NCBI GenBank assembly: GCA_963832875.1
Contig: CAWHWB010000015.1
Coordinates: 62,001 to 126,000 of the forward strand
Direction: 5' to 3'
Length of the DNA stretch: 64,000 nt
DNA from: AP-15 sp963832875
GTDB lineage: Bacteria; Pseudomonadota; Alphaproteobacteria; ATCC43930; CGMCC-115725
Shown piece after piece: positions 35,006 to 43,157 of this stretch; the first letter of the stretch is position 1, and each line of letters starts with the position of its first letter. The notes under the pieces were generated by a model. It had not been told where the DNA came from, searched no databases, and worked only from the letters and a program-made list of their open reading frames with translations. The position numbers and the translations under genes were made by a program.

Positions 35006-35107
35006 ATGAAGACCGCTGAACCTCACCTCTCACAGGCCGAAATTGGCAACCGCTTAGACATTGACCCCGGTAGGATGTCCGAAACGCTTAGAGGGAAGAG
35101 GACGTGA
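35006..35107 (+). other. Possible micro helix-turn-helix ORF
   Basis: ATG 35006 to TGA 35107, 33 codons, encodes a peptide containing LSQAEIGNRLDIDPGRMSE then TLRGKR. That pattern (SQAEIGxRLxIxxxRxSExLRGK) matches the recognition part of helix-turn-helix repressors and short phage proteins. No strong ribosome site is seen. It may be a remnant of a longer regulator. Confidence 0.35.
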
Positions 35108-35145
35108 GGATTTAGAGCAGCCATCATCATGTCGATCGCGGACTT

Positions 35146-35733
35146 GACGCGTATTTTAGTCCTCCTGAAGCCGCATTGAGCCTGCTGAACATTGAAGAAC
35201 CTTACCTTCCTAAATGCATATGGGAGCCAGCTGCCGGCGATGGCGCTATTGTTCGCCCGTTCCTAAGTGCTGGGTTCACTGTTATCGCTTCTGATCTTAT
35301 TGATTATGGCTTGGAGGGGTGCCATTCTGGGCTAGATTATCTTAAAGCGAAACCAGTTCTGGAGCCACACGGCATAGTTACGAACCCTCCCTACAAATTA
35401 GCAATGCAGTTCGCGAAAAAGGCTTTACAAGAAACTTTTTATTTGGCGCTGCTGCTGAGGACTAATTTCCTTGAAAGTACAGCGAGGCTCCCCTTTTTCC
35501 GAGAGCACCAACCGGCCCGAATATGGATATCGTCCAGACGTTTGCCGATGATGCATCGCCACGGTTGGCAAGGGCCACGCGCGCCAAGTAACACCTGCTT
35601 CGCATGGTTTGTGTGGGATGAAAGGTCAGATCGGAAGCGTATTATTGATTGGTTTGATTGGAAGGCGGCTGCTTTTAGCCAGGTCGGAAACGCCCGTCTA
35701 GGACAGCAGATGGAGCTGTTGCCAGCAGCCTAA
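35146..35733 (+). pseudogene. Phage-type DNA adenine methyltransferase, 5' end damaged
   Basis: The frame encodes a class I SAM methyltransferase: IWEPAAGDGAIVRPFLSAGF (SAM motif I), IASDLIDYG, the catalytic IVTNPPYKLAMQFA, SRRLPMMHRHGW and CFAWFVWDE. Proteins of this kind are common in prophages and methylate adenine in DNA. The conserved N-terminal motif DAYFSPPEA (from 35146) lies upstream of the first usable start codon in frame (TTG 35176). The frame above it is closed by a TAG at 35113 with no ATG, GTG or TTG between. The start has therefore been lost or shifted by an indel. The rest, to the stop at 35733, looks intact. GC is lower than in the neighbours. Confidence 0.65.
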
Positions 35734-35879
35734 GTAGGCGCTTTCGTAATCGGATTAACGGCCTCCCTACACCGGACACTCGCTCCTGCTGCGATACAGT
35801 CATCGCAGAACGGCTCCAGCGTGTGTGTTTTTGGAAATGCGCGCACATACCGAGTGTTGTCTCGTGGGCTAGCCGTCAT
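35730..35879 (-). CDS. Small CxxC protein, convergent with methyltransferase
   Basis: ATG at 35879 follows GAGGAAGAG on the minus strand, an excellent ribosome site, and opens a 49-residue frame with HTLEPFCDDCIAAGASVRCR and a C-terminal NPIT segment. The FCDDC pair plus a third cysteine suggests zinc binding. Its stop overlaps the end of the methyltransferase gene by four bases. No family is firmly recognised; short CxxC proteins are frequent beside phage and defence genes. The 152 bases beyond it (35880-36031) contain no gene. Confidence 0.45.
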   Translation of the reverse strand: MTASPRDNTRYVRAFPKTHTLEPFCDDCIAAGASVRCREAVNPITKAPT

Positions 35880-36031
35880 CTCTTCCTCGCCTGCTTTCCG
35901 CTAAGTATATAGGAACTGAGCGGCAAACACGGCACCCCACGTCAAGGGCGTTACAATTCGAACTAAGTCGCTACCCGATCGCGCGCATCGCCGTTTGCCG
36001 GCATGGCGCAGCGCCCTTACACTCAGCCGCG

Positions 36032-36835
36032 ATGCGCCTGATGACGAAACGCGAGGTTCGGGAATTCTACCGGCGGCTGGCCGAGACCCGGCCGATCCCG
36101 CAGACCGAGCTCGAATTCATCAACCCGTTCACTCTGCTGGTCGCGGTCGTATTGTCGGCGCAGGCGACCGATGCCGGGGTCAATAAAGCCACCCCGGCGC
36201 TGTTCGCGCTGGCCGACACTCCAGCGAAGATGCTGGCGCTCGGCGAGGAACGGGTGACCGAGCTGATCCGCACGATCGGGCTGTTTCGCACCAAGGCGAA
36301 GAACGTCGTCTCGCTGAGCCGCATCCTGACCGAGCGCCATGGCGGTGCGGTGCCGCGCGATCGCCAAGCCCTCGAAGCCCTGCCGGGGGTCGGACGCAAG
36401 ACCGCGAGCGTGGTGCTGAATGTCGCCTTCGGCGAGCCGACGATCGCCGTCGACACGCACATCTTTCGGGTCGCCAATCGGACCGGCCTCGCAGTGGGCA
36501 AGACCCCCTTGCAGGTCGAAATCGCTTTAGAAGCACGCACCCCACGCGATTACAAGGCTTATGCGCACCACTGGCTGATCCTGCACGGGCGCTATGTGTG
36601 CAAGGCGCGCCGGCCGGAATGTCCGGTCTGCGCCGTCGCCGATTTGTGCCGTTACGAGGCCAAGACCGGGCCGACCGAATTGCTCGCGGCGCGGGCGGAG
36701 GCGGCGCCGTTGGACACCGCTGAACCGCCGGGCGATCCGGTGCGCAATCTGGCGTCGGGCCGTCCGCGGCGCGGCACCGGATCGGCGAGGAGCGCGATCA
36801 GCCCACGGCGCGGGCGGGCGCCGCGCTCGGCATGA
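36032..36835 (+). CDS. nth: Endonuclease III
   Basis: A 267-residue bifunctional DNA glycosylase/AP lyase that removes oxidised pyrimidines. Helix-hairpin-helix LPGVGRKTASVVLNVAFG contains catalytic Lys123, and AVDTHIFRVANR contains Asp141. The iron-sulfur ligands are Cys190, Cys197, Cys200 and Cys206 (CX6CX2CX5C). The C-terminal 50 residues are an extra basic tail beyond the usual 210-residue enzyme. The last 38 bases overlap the convergent bactofilin gene. Confidence 0.95.
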   Translation: MRLMTKREVREFYRRLAETRPIPQTELEFINPFTLLVAVVLSAQATDAGVNKATPALFALADTPAKMLALGEERVTELIRTIGLFRTKAKNVVSLSRILTERHGGAVPRDRQALEALPGVGRKTASVVLNVAFGEPTIAVDTHIFRVANRTGLAVGKTPLQVEIALEARTPRDYKAYAHHWLILHGRYVCKARRPECPVCAVADLCRYEAKTGPTELLAARAEAAPLDTAEPPGDPVRNLASGRPRRGTGSARSAISPRRGRAPRSA

Positions 36836-37454
36836 CCGCGCCCGGCGTGGCCTCGCCCACCTCGCCGGCCGGCTGCGCCTGGATGTCACCGGAAATCTGG
36901 CCGCCGCACTCAATCTCGATCTGGCCGTAGCGGATGGTTCCCGAGACCCGGCCGGTCGCCTTGATCAAGAGCCGCTTGCGGACCGTCAGATTGCCCTCGA
37001 AGCGGCCACGCACCTCGGCATCGTCGATCGAGGCGGAACCCTTGAACAGACCGCTCTCGGCAATCTCGACATCGCGGCAATTGTTCAGGTTGGCCTCGAC
37101 GCTGCCCTCGACGAACAGCTTGTCGCAGGAATTGATCTCGCCCGAGAGGGTGATCTCGCGACCGACGCTGAGACGGCGCATTTCGCCCTCGGGTCTGGGC
37201 TGGCTGGTCGTATCGACGGGGCGGCGCAGCCCCTCGCCGGGACGGCCCGGATCGCCGGGACGGAACGGGTCGCCCGACCGCGCCAAATCGCCCGACCGCG
37301 CCACATCGGGCGCACGCGGCGGCATCGCCGGCGGCCTGATCGGGGCGGCTGCCGACGCCCCGGCCGGTCGAGCCGGCTTCATCGGAATGCCCAGATCATC
37401 GGACGCATCTGCCATTTTACGATCCTCTGTCTCGCTTCGCTTTCGGCTGAACAT
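36798..37454 (-). CDS. Bactofilin family cytoskeletal protein
   Basis: A 218-residue polymer-forming protein. The N-terminal 90 residues are a disordered proline-, arginine- and glycine-rich linker with near repeats (ARSGDLARSGDPFRPGDPGR PGE). The bactofilin beta-helix core follows: RRLSVGREITLSGEINSCDK LFVEGSVEANLNNCRDVEIA, AEVRGRFEGNLTVRKRLLIK ATGRVSGTIRYGQIEIECGG QISGDI. Bactofilins polymerise without nucleotide and organise cell shape or envelope enzymes. Start MFSRKRSETEDRK at 37454 is typical of the family; ATG 37415 has the better ribosome site (GAGG) and is the alternative. Confidence 0.92.
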   Translation of the reverse strand: MFSRKRSETEDRKMADASDDLGIPMKPARPAGASAAAPIRPPAMPPRAPDVARSGDLARSGDPFRPGDPGRPGEGLRRPVDTTSQPRPEGEMRRLSVGREITLSGEINSCDKLFVEGSVEANLNNCRDVEIAESGLFKGSASIDDAEVRGRFEGNLTVRKRLLIKATGRVSGTIRYGQIEIECGGQISGDIQAQPAGEVGEATPGAVMPSAAPARAVG

Positions 37455-37491
37455 AGGTCGGACACCCAATTCGAGATGGTTCCGGGAAGAT

Positions 37492-38193
37492 TCACGCCGG
37501 GGACCGGGTCGCCGGCTGGAGGACGCCCAGCGGCAAAGCTTCGAAGAGACGCACCATGAAGACCGTGGCGATCACCGGCGCCGCGAGGTTGACGAGCGGC
37601 AGCGCAAACAAGCCGGCGATCACCACGCCGCCGAACAAGATGCGGCCGGCGAACCGGCGGCGCACCATCCTCGCCGCGGCTGCGTCGAGACGTCTCAGAG
37701 CGACCACTTCGAAATACCCCCGCCCCAGAAGATATCCGTTCAGCGCTAAAAAGAGAACGAGATTTATCCCCGGAACCAGCAGATAAAAGGGAATCGCCAA
37801 TAAATTGGACACCGACGTGACGGCCATGAGGCGCGCCATTACCGCCGCGGACTTGGCCGCCGCCGACGGCGCGGCGGACCGTTGCCGGGGTAGTCGAGCG
37901 CCTCGACCTCGGTTGCGACGCGCTCGAGGAAGAAGCTCATGATCAAGGTCGAGACCGCCGGAAACAGCAACCAGCTCAGCCCCAGGACGGCAAGCCCGCC
38001 GAGCGCGTCGGCGAGCCAGTCGAGCGGCCACCACGCGAAAAGGTGCAAGCGAACGAGCAGGAGTTCGACGGCCAACCACAGCAGCGCAAAAACCGCCGCT
38101 GCGAGCCCCAGAACTCTGCGCGATGACGCGCTGCAGGGCCGGCGCCGACAGCGCCGACAACGTGCGCAACGGGGCGGTGATCATGACCGGCAT
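37492..38193 (-). pseudogene. EI24/CysZ-like membrane protein gene with two compensating frameshifts
   Basis: Starting MPVMITAPLRTLSALSAPAL at 38193, the protein must change frame near 38120 to continue as RVLGLAAAVFALLWLAVELL and VSTLIMSFFLERVATEVEAL DYPG. It must change back near 37880 to read MAVTSVSNLLAIPFYLLVPG INLVLFLALNGYLLGRGYFE VVALRRLDAAAARMVRR and the last helices to 37492. Joined, it has the membrane helices and YLLGRxYFExVALRR motif of EI24-domain proteins, related to CysZ. The two shifts cancel. This is either an old pseudogene or two indel errors. Confidence 0.7.
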
Positions 38194-38540
38194 GAGTAGC
38201 GGGACAGACGCCTGTCTTCGGCGGCGGCAGCGCGCGGCGATCGTGCCGCGGCGTCCCGATTCGGTCAAGAACACCGGCCCCAGGCGAAATATCAGCGGAT
38301 GCTTCGGGGCAGCGGTACAGCTGGGCCGGTTTAGGTCATCTTCCAAACTCGACCTTGATCGGTATCGACATTCGTGCTTTCCAGCGCACCGCGGGCGTCG
38401 AGCCCGGCACAAGCCCGCCCGCCGTGATCGAAGTCGATAAAAACCCCAATCCGCCCCGTGCTATACCCGCCCTGGCTATACCAAACGGGCGTCGCAAGGG
38501 TCATCTCGTCGCGACACCGGCACTCAGGGCATTCGGATCT

Positions 38541-39428
38541 ATGGAGCAAGCGACAGTGCTTGAAGCGCGCAGCGAGGCCCGGCGGCGGCAAATTCGGCCA
38601 ATAGTGACGCGAACCGTGGCGGCCGCCGCCATCGTCATCATCTCTGGGTGCTGCAGCTGCGCCGCGGGACCGGGCGGCGCGCCTGGCGCCGGGGATGCTG
38701 ACAACGATCCGGCCGAGCCGGTCAACCGGGCCATCTTCAAGGCCAATCTCGCCGTCGACCACGCGGTAATTCGGCCGGTGGCGCAGGCCTATGTCGATCG
38801 CGTTCCGGAAGCGGTCCGACGAGGCGTTCGCAACGTCGTGCAAAACCTCAAGGAGCCGGCGAACGCGGTCAACGATTTGTTGCAGGGACATCTGGCGCAG
38901 GCCGGGCAATCGGTCGGGCGCCTCGCGGTCAACACCACCGTCGGAGCCGCCGGCGTCTTCGATGTCGCCAAGAAATGGGGCCTGCCGCCGCACAGCGCCG
39001 ATTTCGGCGAAACGCTCGCCGTTTGGGGGGTCGGCGCCGGACCCTTTGTTGAGCTGCCGCTGCTCGGTCCCTCAAATCCGCGCGACGCGATTGGAACCGC
39101 GGTCGATCTCGCGCTGAACCCGCTGACTTATGTCGGGGGACCGCCGGCGACTTATGCCGACGTCGCCGCGGGCGGCGCCGACGTCGTCGACACGCGCGCC
39201 CGCCACCTGAAGGATTTGGCCGAGCTGGAGCGCAATTCGCTCGACTATTATGCCGAATTGCGCAGCGTCTCTCGCCAGCACCGCGACGCCGAGATCGAGG
39301 CGGCGAAGGAAAGGCCCAAGCAAGGGCATATCGACATCACCTTCCCCGACACTCCCAAGCCGCCGGCAGGGCAGATGCCAGGGGGTCAGCCGCCGGCAGG
39401 GCAAACGCCAGCAGGGCAGGCGCAATAG
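38541..39428 (+). CDS. mlaA: MlaA (VacJ) family lipoprotein
   Basis: A 295-residue outer-membrane lipoprotein that removes phospholipids from the outer leaflet and passes them to the Mla shuttle. The signal segment ends in a lipobox (IVIISGC). The mature part has DPAEPVNRAIFKANLAVDHA VIRPVAQAYVDRVPEAVRRG V, FLNDLLQG-type helix, NTTVGAAGVFDVAKKWGLPP HSADFGETLAVWGVGAGPFV ELPLLGPSNPRDAIG, all typical MlaA. The C-terminus ends in tandem PPAGQ/MPGGQ/TPAGQ repeats, an unusual flexible tail. No other mla gene lies nearby. ATG 38541 is taken as the start because the leader charge pattern suits it. Confidence 0.92.
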   Translation: MEQATVLEARSEARRRQIRPIVTRTVAAAAIVIISGCCSCAAGPGGAPGAGDADNDPAEPVNRAIFKANLAVDHAVIRPVAQAYVDRVPEAVRRGVRNVVQNLKEPANAVNDLLQGHLAQAGQSVGRLAVNTTVGAAGVFDVAKKWGLPPHSADFGETLAVWGVGAGPFVELPLLGPSNPRDAIGTAVDLALNPLTYVGGPPATYADVAAGGADVVDTRARHLKDLAELERNSLDYYAELRSVSRQHRDAEIEAAKERPKQGHIDITFPDTPKPPAGQMPGGQPPAGQTPAGQAQ

Positions 39429-39457
39429 GGACCCCGGGCTCCGGCCCGCGACCCGCC

Positions 39458-39715
39458 TCAGGATCGGGCGGGCGGGCGGGCGAGCGATATTGGAAAAAAC
39501 GCATGCTGGCGCATGGCCGCCCGAGTCCGACGCACCCGGTCGCGCGCCGTCGCGTATTCCGCGAGTTGGGCACGGTCGGCCGCCGGAACCGAGCCCTGGG
39601 TGGGCAGCACACAAGCCGTCGGGCAGCGCGTGACGCCCTTCGTCCTGATGAATTCGGCAACCGCCGCCTCGCCGCCACCCTCGGAACCGACCTGCTCCGG
39701 TTTCTTCCCGATCAT
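39458..39715 (-). CDS. Small hypothetical protein
   Basis: An 85-residue frame starting MIGKKPEQVGSEGGGEAAVA, with CAGGA before the ATG. The segment AEFIRTKGVTRCPTACVLPT is characteristic of short proteins of unknown function seen in Alphaproteobacteria (I recall many with RGVTRCPT near the start). The second half is a basic helix (RVRRTRAAMRQHA). It faces the mlaA gene. The following 270 bases (39716-39985) contain nothing recognisable. Confidence 0.55.
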   Translation of the reverse strand: MIGKKPEQVGSEGGGEAAVAEFIRTKGVTRCPTACVLPTQGSVPAADRAQLAEYATARDRVRRTRAAMRQHAFFPISLARPPARS

Positions 39716-39985
39716 CACGTCCTGCCATCTCTGCCCGATTCGATACGTGCAGCACGGGTACTTGGTTGCGCGCTCCGGCACCGCCCATCTCGGACGTCGC
39801 CGAGGATTTCGGCCGGAACATAGGGTTGTGATTTAGCCGCCGGCGCCCTAGGAATTTCGACAGCATCGAGCGACGAGAGCACGCCGACAAGACCGGTCGG
39901 GAAGCTTGCCCAAATTCCCGATACGTTCAGAAACCCGCCGACCGGGCAGGCCGCCCCGACCTATCGCAGCGTCGGCCCCGCTGCC

Positions 39986-40669
39986 CTATCTGATGGCGCC
40001 ATCTCGCGGCGGCGACGGTTTCGCGCCGATGAACAGTTCGACCGTCTCGTTTTCCGGCAGCGCTTCGCTGGGCGGCACCCGGCTTTGATAAGGGACGCCG
40101 AATTTCGCGAAACCGTCGAGCAGGATCTTGGCGGTGTCGGCGCCGCTGCGTCCGTCGTCGTAGACATTGATTCCCATCGCGCGGACGGCGCCGAATATCG
40201 TCGTCGTCTCGGGCCCGCGCGCGTCCCAACTCGCCGCTTTCAGAACATCGGCGACTTGCGTGGCATAGCGGTAGGCTTCGATGTCGTCGGGCGCGCACGA
40301 GACCACGACCTCACGGGCGCCGAATTGCCGTAGATAATCGGCGAGCCTGCTTGCGGTGTCGGCGCTCAAGGTGCGCCCACGGGTGCTCTCTCTCAATTTC
40401 GCCATCTGCTCCTTGAGCGATTGGACCTGCGCCGTGAGCAGCCGGGACTGGTTGTCGCGAATGAGGCGCGCGATGCGGTCTGCGGTGCTGTGCGCCTGCC
40501 AGGCGGTGGCGGTGGCGGTGAGCGCGCCGAACAAGGCGATCGCGGTGATCCGCAATCGCCTGGCCGGCGGACCGGCCGCCGGCGCAGCGGCGAGGGTCAC
40601 CGCCAGAATGCTCAGGATCAGCACCAGGAAAACCGGCAGCCACGAGGCAAAGGCCGCTGCCCTCGACAT
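39986..40669 (-). CDS. Membrane protein with coiled coil and C-terminal LytR_C/SPOR-like domain
   Basis: A 227-residue protein starting at ATG 40669 (GAGGGG upstream). Two N-terminal hydrophobic helices (WLPVFLVLILSILAVTLAAA, ITAIALFGALTATATA) are followed by a coiled coil (LIRDNQSRLLTAQVQSLKEQ MAKLRE) and a globular C-terminal part with a Rossmann-like pattern (VVVSCAPDDIEAYRYATQVA DVLKAASWDARGP, GINVYDD, LLDGFAKFGVPYQS, NETVELFIGAKP). The last part resembles small alpha/beta domains found in envelope proteins, but I cannot name the family. Transcribed next to an MFS transporter. Confidence 0.7.
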   Translation of the reverse strand: MSRAAAFASWLPVFLVLILSILAVTLAAAPAAGPPARRLRITAIALFGALTATATAWQAHSTADRIARLIRDNQSRLLTAQVQSLKEQMAKLRESTRGRTLSADTASRLADYLRQFGAREVVVSCAPDDIEAYRYATQVADVLKAASWDARGPETTTIFGAVRAMGINVYDDGRSGADTAKILLDGFAKFGVPYQSRVPPSEALPENETVELFIGAKPSPPRDGAIR

Positions 40670-40725
40670 CACACCCCTCGATCTGTCGTTTCGAAGAACG
40701 CCGGCGGCTTACCCCTATCGGCCGG

Positions 40726-42006
40726 CTATTCGGCGGCGAGCACCGCGTCGGCCGGCTCGGCCCCGCGCCCGCTGATGCCGATGAACAGAACCATTACCGC
40801 GGCACCGATCAACAATAGGCCGGCCACTATGAACGCCTCGAAATAGGTGCCGAAAACGGTGCGCGAGACTCCGCCGAGATAAGCCGCTGTAGCGCCGCCG
40901 AGCTGGTGGATCACCGTGATCCAGGCGACCATGATGCCGGTCTTTGCGGTCCCGAAGGTCCGGTTGAGCAGGCGCACGGTCGGCGGCACGCTGGCGATCC
41001 AATCGAGGCCGTAAAACACCGCGAACAGGGGCAACCCAAAGATCGACTGGCCAAAGGCGAATGGCAGATACATCAAGGCCAAGCCGCGCAGCCCGTAATA
41101 CCAGGCGAGCAGCAGCCGGTTGTCCCAACGGTCGCTAAGCCAGCCTGACAACGTCCCGCCGATGAAGCTGAACACGCCCGCCGCGGCGAGGACGCTGGCG
41201 CCGGCCACCTCGCTGAGCCCGTGATCGACGCAGGCCGGGATCAGGTGGGTCCCGATCAACCCGTTGGTGGTGGCGCCGCAAACAAAGTAGCCGCCCGCGA
41301 TCAGCCAGAAGTCGCGCTTGCGCGCACCCTCGCCGAGCGCGCGGAACGCCACTGTCAAAGGATTGCCCTGAATCGACGCTTCGGCTCTCGGACCGCGGTC
41401 GTCGCCATAAGGCGCCAGCCCCAAGTCGCGCGGCCGGTCGCGCATCAGCAATGCAACCAGCGGGACAAAAGCGGCGACAATGCCGGCCAGGACGAGCGCC
41501 ATCACGCGCCAGCCGAAATCGGTCACGAGCACGGCCAGGTTGGGGAGAAATACAAGCTGCCCGGCGGCGTTGGCGGCGGTCAGCAGGCCAACGACCAGCC
41601 CCTGGCGACGGCGGAACCAGCGCGCCGCGATATAGGCCGCGATAAAGGCGCCGATGACGCCGGTGCCGACGCCGACGATCACGCCCCACAGCAGAACCAG
41701 CTGCCACGCGTGGCGCATCGCCGGCGACAGCGCCACCGCCGCCGCGGTGACCGCCAGCGCCAGGGTCATCGTGCGGCGCACGCCAAAGCGGTCCATAACC
41801 GCAGCGGCGAACGGACCGACCAGACCATAAAGCAAGAGATTGATGCCGATCGCGAAGGATATCGTCGCGGGAGACCAGGAGAATTCGTGCTCGAGCGGAA
41901 CGATCAGCACGCCGGGGGCGGCGCGAACCCCCGCGGTCAACAGCCCAACCACGAACGTCACGCCGGCGACGATCCAGGCGTAGTGCAGCCTTTTCAGCGA
42001 ACCCAT
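40726..42006 (-). CDS. MFS transporter
   Basis: A 426-residue major facilitator with about 12 membrane helices. Start MGSLKRLHYAWIVAGVTFVV at 42006 follows GGGAGGAG. Motif A between helices 2 and 3 reads GPFAAAVMDRFGVRRTM, and the second-half counterpart is GGTLSGWLSDRWDNRLLL. It resembles the oxalate/formate antiporter and monocarboxylate branch (opening HYAWIVAGVTFVVGL), so an organic anion is a plausible substrate. It is 37 bases downstream of ribB on the same strand. Confidence 0.9.
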   Translation of the reverse strand: MGSLKRLHYAWIVAGVTFVVGLLTAGVRAAPGVLIVPLEHEFSWSPATISFAIGINLLLYGLVGPFAAAVMDRFGVRRTMTLALAVTAAAVALSPAMRHAWQLVLLWGVIVGVGTGVIGAFIAAYIAARWFRRRQGLVVGLLTAANAAGQLVFLPNLAVLVTDFGWRVMALVLAGIVAAFVPLVALLMRDRPRDLGLAPYGDDRGPRAEASIQGNPLTVAFRALGEGARKRDFWLIAGGYFVCGATTNGLIGTHLIPACVDHGLSEVAGASVLAAAGVFSFIGGTLSGWLSDRWDNRLLLAWYYGLRGLALMYLPFAFGQSIFGLPLFAVFYGLDWIASVPPTVRLLNRTFGTAKTGIMVAWITVIHQLGGATAAYLGGVSRTVFGTYFEAFIVAGLLLIGAAVMVLFIGISGRGAEPADAVLAAE

Positions 42007-42043
42007 CGCTCCTCCCGTCAACCGGCTTGTTTTGCCCGCTCGG

Positions 42044-43129
42044 CTATTCGCCTTCGAGGGGCTCGGTCGCGACGATTTCGATGCCGAACCCGGCGAGCCC
42101 GACATAGGTCCGTGACCGTGTCGCCAGCAATTCGATCGACGAGATCCGCAAATCGCGCAGGATCTGGGCGCCCAGCCCGACCTCGCGCCACTGCACATTG
42201 CGCTCGCGCTCGGACGGAGTCGCCTCCTCGCCGACCGTCGAGATCGGCACGCCCGACGTCCCGTCACGCAGATAGACCAGCACGCCGCGACCGGCAGCCT
42301 TGAAGCGGTCGAGCGCGGCATGGATCGGTTTCGCCCCGCCAAATACGTCTTCGAGCACGTTGGCGCGGTGCAGCCGGGTCGGCACATTGGCGCCGTCGCC
42401 GATGGCGCCGTAGACAAAGGCGTAGTGATGCACCTTGTCGAACGGGGTCACATAGGCATAGCCGGCCAACTCCCCGATCTCGCTCGCCACCTTGAACTCG
42501 GCAACCCGGGTCACGAGCTTTTCGCGCGCCTGGCGGTAGGCGATCAGATCAGCGACCGAAATCCGCTTCAGCGAATGGCGCTCGGCGAAAGCCGCGACCT
42601 GCGGGCCGCGCATGACGGTGCCGTCGTCGTTTACCAGTTCGCAGATCGCCGCCACCGGCTCGAGCTCGGCCAGCCGACACAGATCGATCGCCGCCTCGGT
42701 ATGGCCGGAGCGCATCAACACCCCGCCATCCTTGGCAATCAGCGGGAAGATATGGCCCGGCCGGACAAAGTCGGCGCGCCCGGCGTTGCCATTGGCCAGG
42801 TTGCGGATCGTCGCGGTACGCTCCTCGGCGGAAATGCCGGTCGTCGTGCCATGACGATAATCGACCGAGACGGTAAAGGCGGTGCCGTGGATCGCGTCGT
42901 TGTCGGCGACCATCGGCGACAGGTGCAGGCGCCGGGCGATCTCGCCGGTCAATGGCGCGGTCACGATGCCGCAGGTGTTGCGGATGATAAAAGCCATCTT
43001 TTCCGGCGTCGCGTGGACCGCGGCCAGGATCAGATCGCCCTCGTTCTCGCGGTCGTCATCGTCGGTGACGACGACGATCTCGCCGGCGGCGAACCCCTCG
43101 ATCGCCTGGCAGACACGGGATTGCGGCAC
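42044..43129 (-). CDS. ribB: 3,4-dihydroxy-2-butanone-4-phosphate synthase with degenerate GTP cyclohydrolase II domain (RibBX type)
   Basis: A 361-residue two-domain riboflavin protein. Residues 1-205 are the RibB domain with VVVTDDDDRENEGDLI, TGISAEERTATI, PGHIFPL and GHTEAAIDL, all catalytic motifs intact. Residues 206-361 align in pattern with GTP cyclohydrolase II (LGAQILRDLRISSIELLAT near the end), but the zinc cysteines of the C-x-x-D...C-D-C-G block are absent, so no GTP cyclohydrolase activity is expected. Alphaproteobacteria are known to carry such RibBX fusions beside a separate RibA. The start is GTG 43129 with AGAGG upstream; a TTG at 43165 is less likely. Confidence 0.9.
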   Translation of the reverse strand: MPQSRVCQAIEGFAAGEIVVVTDDDDRENEGDLILAAVHATPEKMAFIIRNTCGIVTAPLTGEIARRLHLSPMVADNDAIHGTAFTVSVDYRHGTTTGISAEERTATIRNLANGNAGRADFVRPGHIFPLIAKDGGVLMRSGHTEAAIDLCRLAELEPVAAICELVNDDGTVMRGPQVAAFAERHSLKRISVADLIAYRQAREKLVTRVAEFKVASEIGELAGYAYVTPFDKVHHYAFVYGAIGDGANVPTRLHRANVLEDVFGGAKPIHAALDRFKAAGRGVLVYLRDGTSGVPISTVGEEATPSERERNVQWREVGLGAQILRDLRISSIELLATRSRTYVGLAGFGIEIVATEPLEGE

Positions 43130-43157
43130 GTTGATCCTCTCCGCAGCGGCCGCCCGG

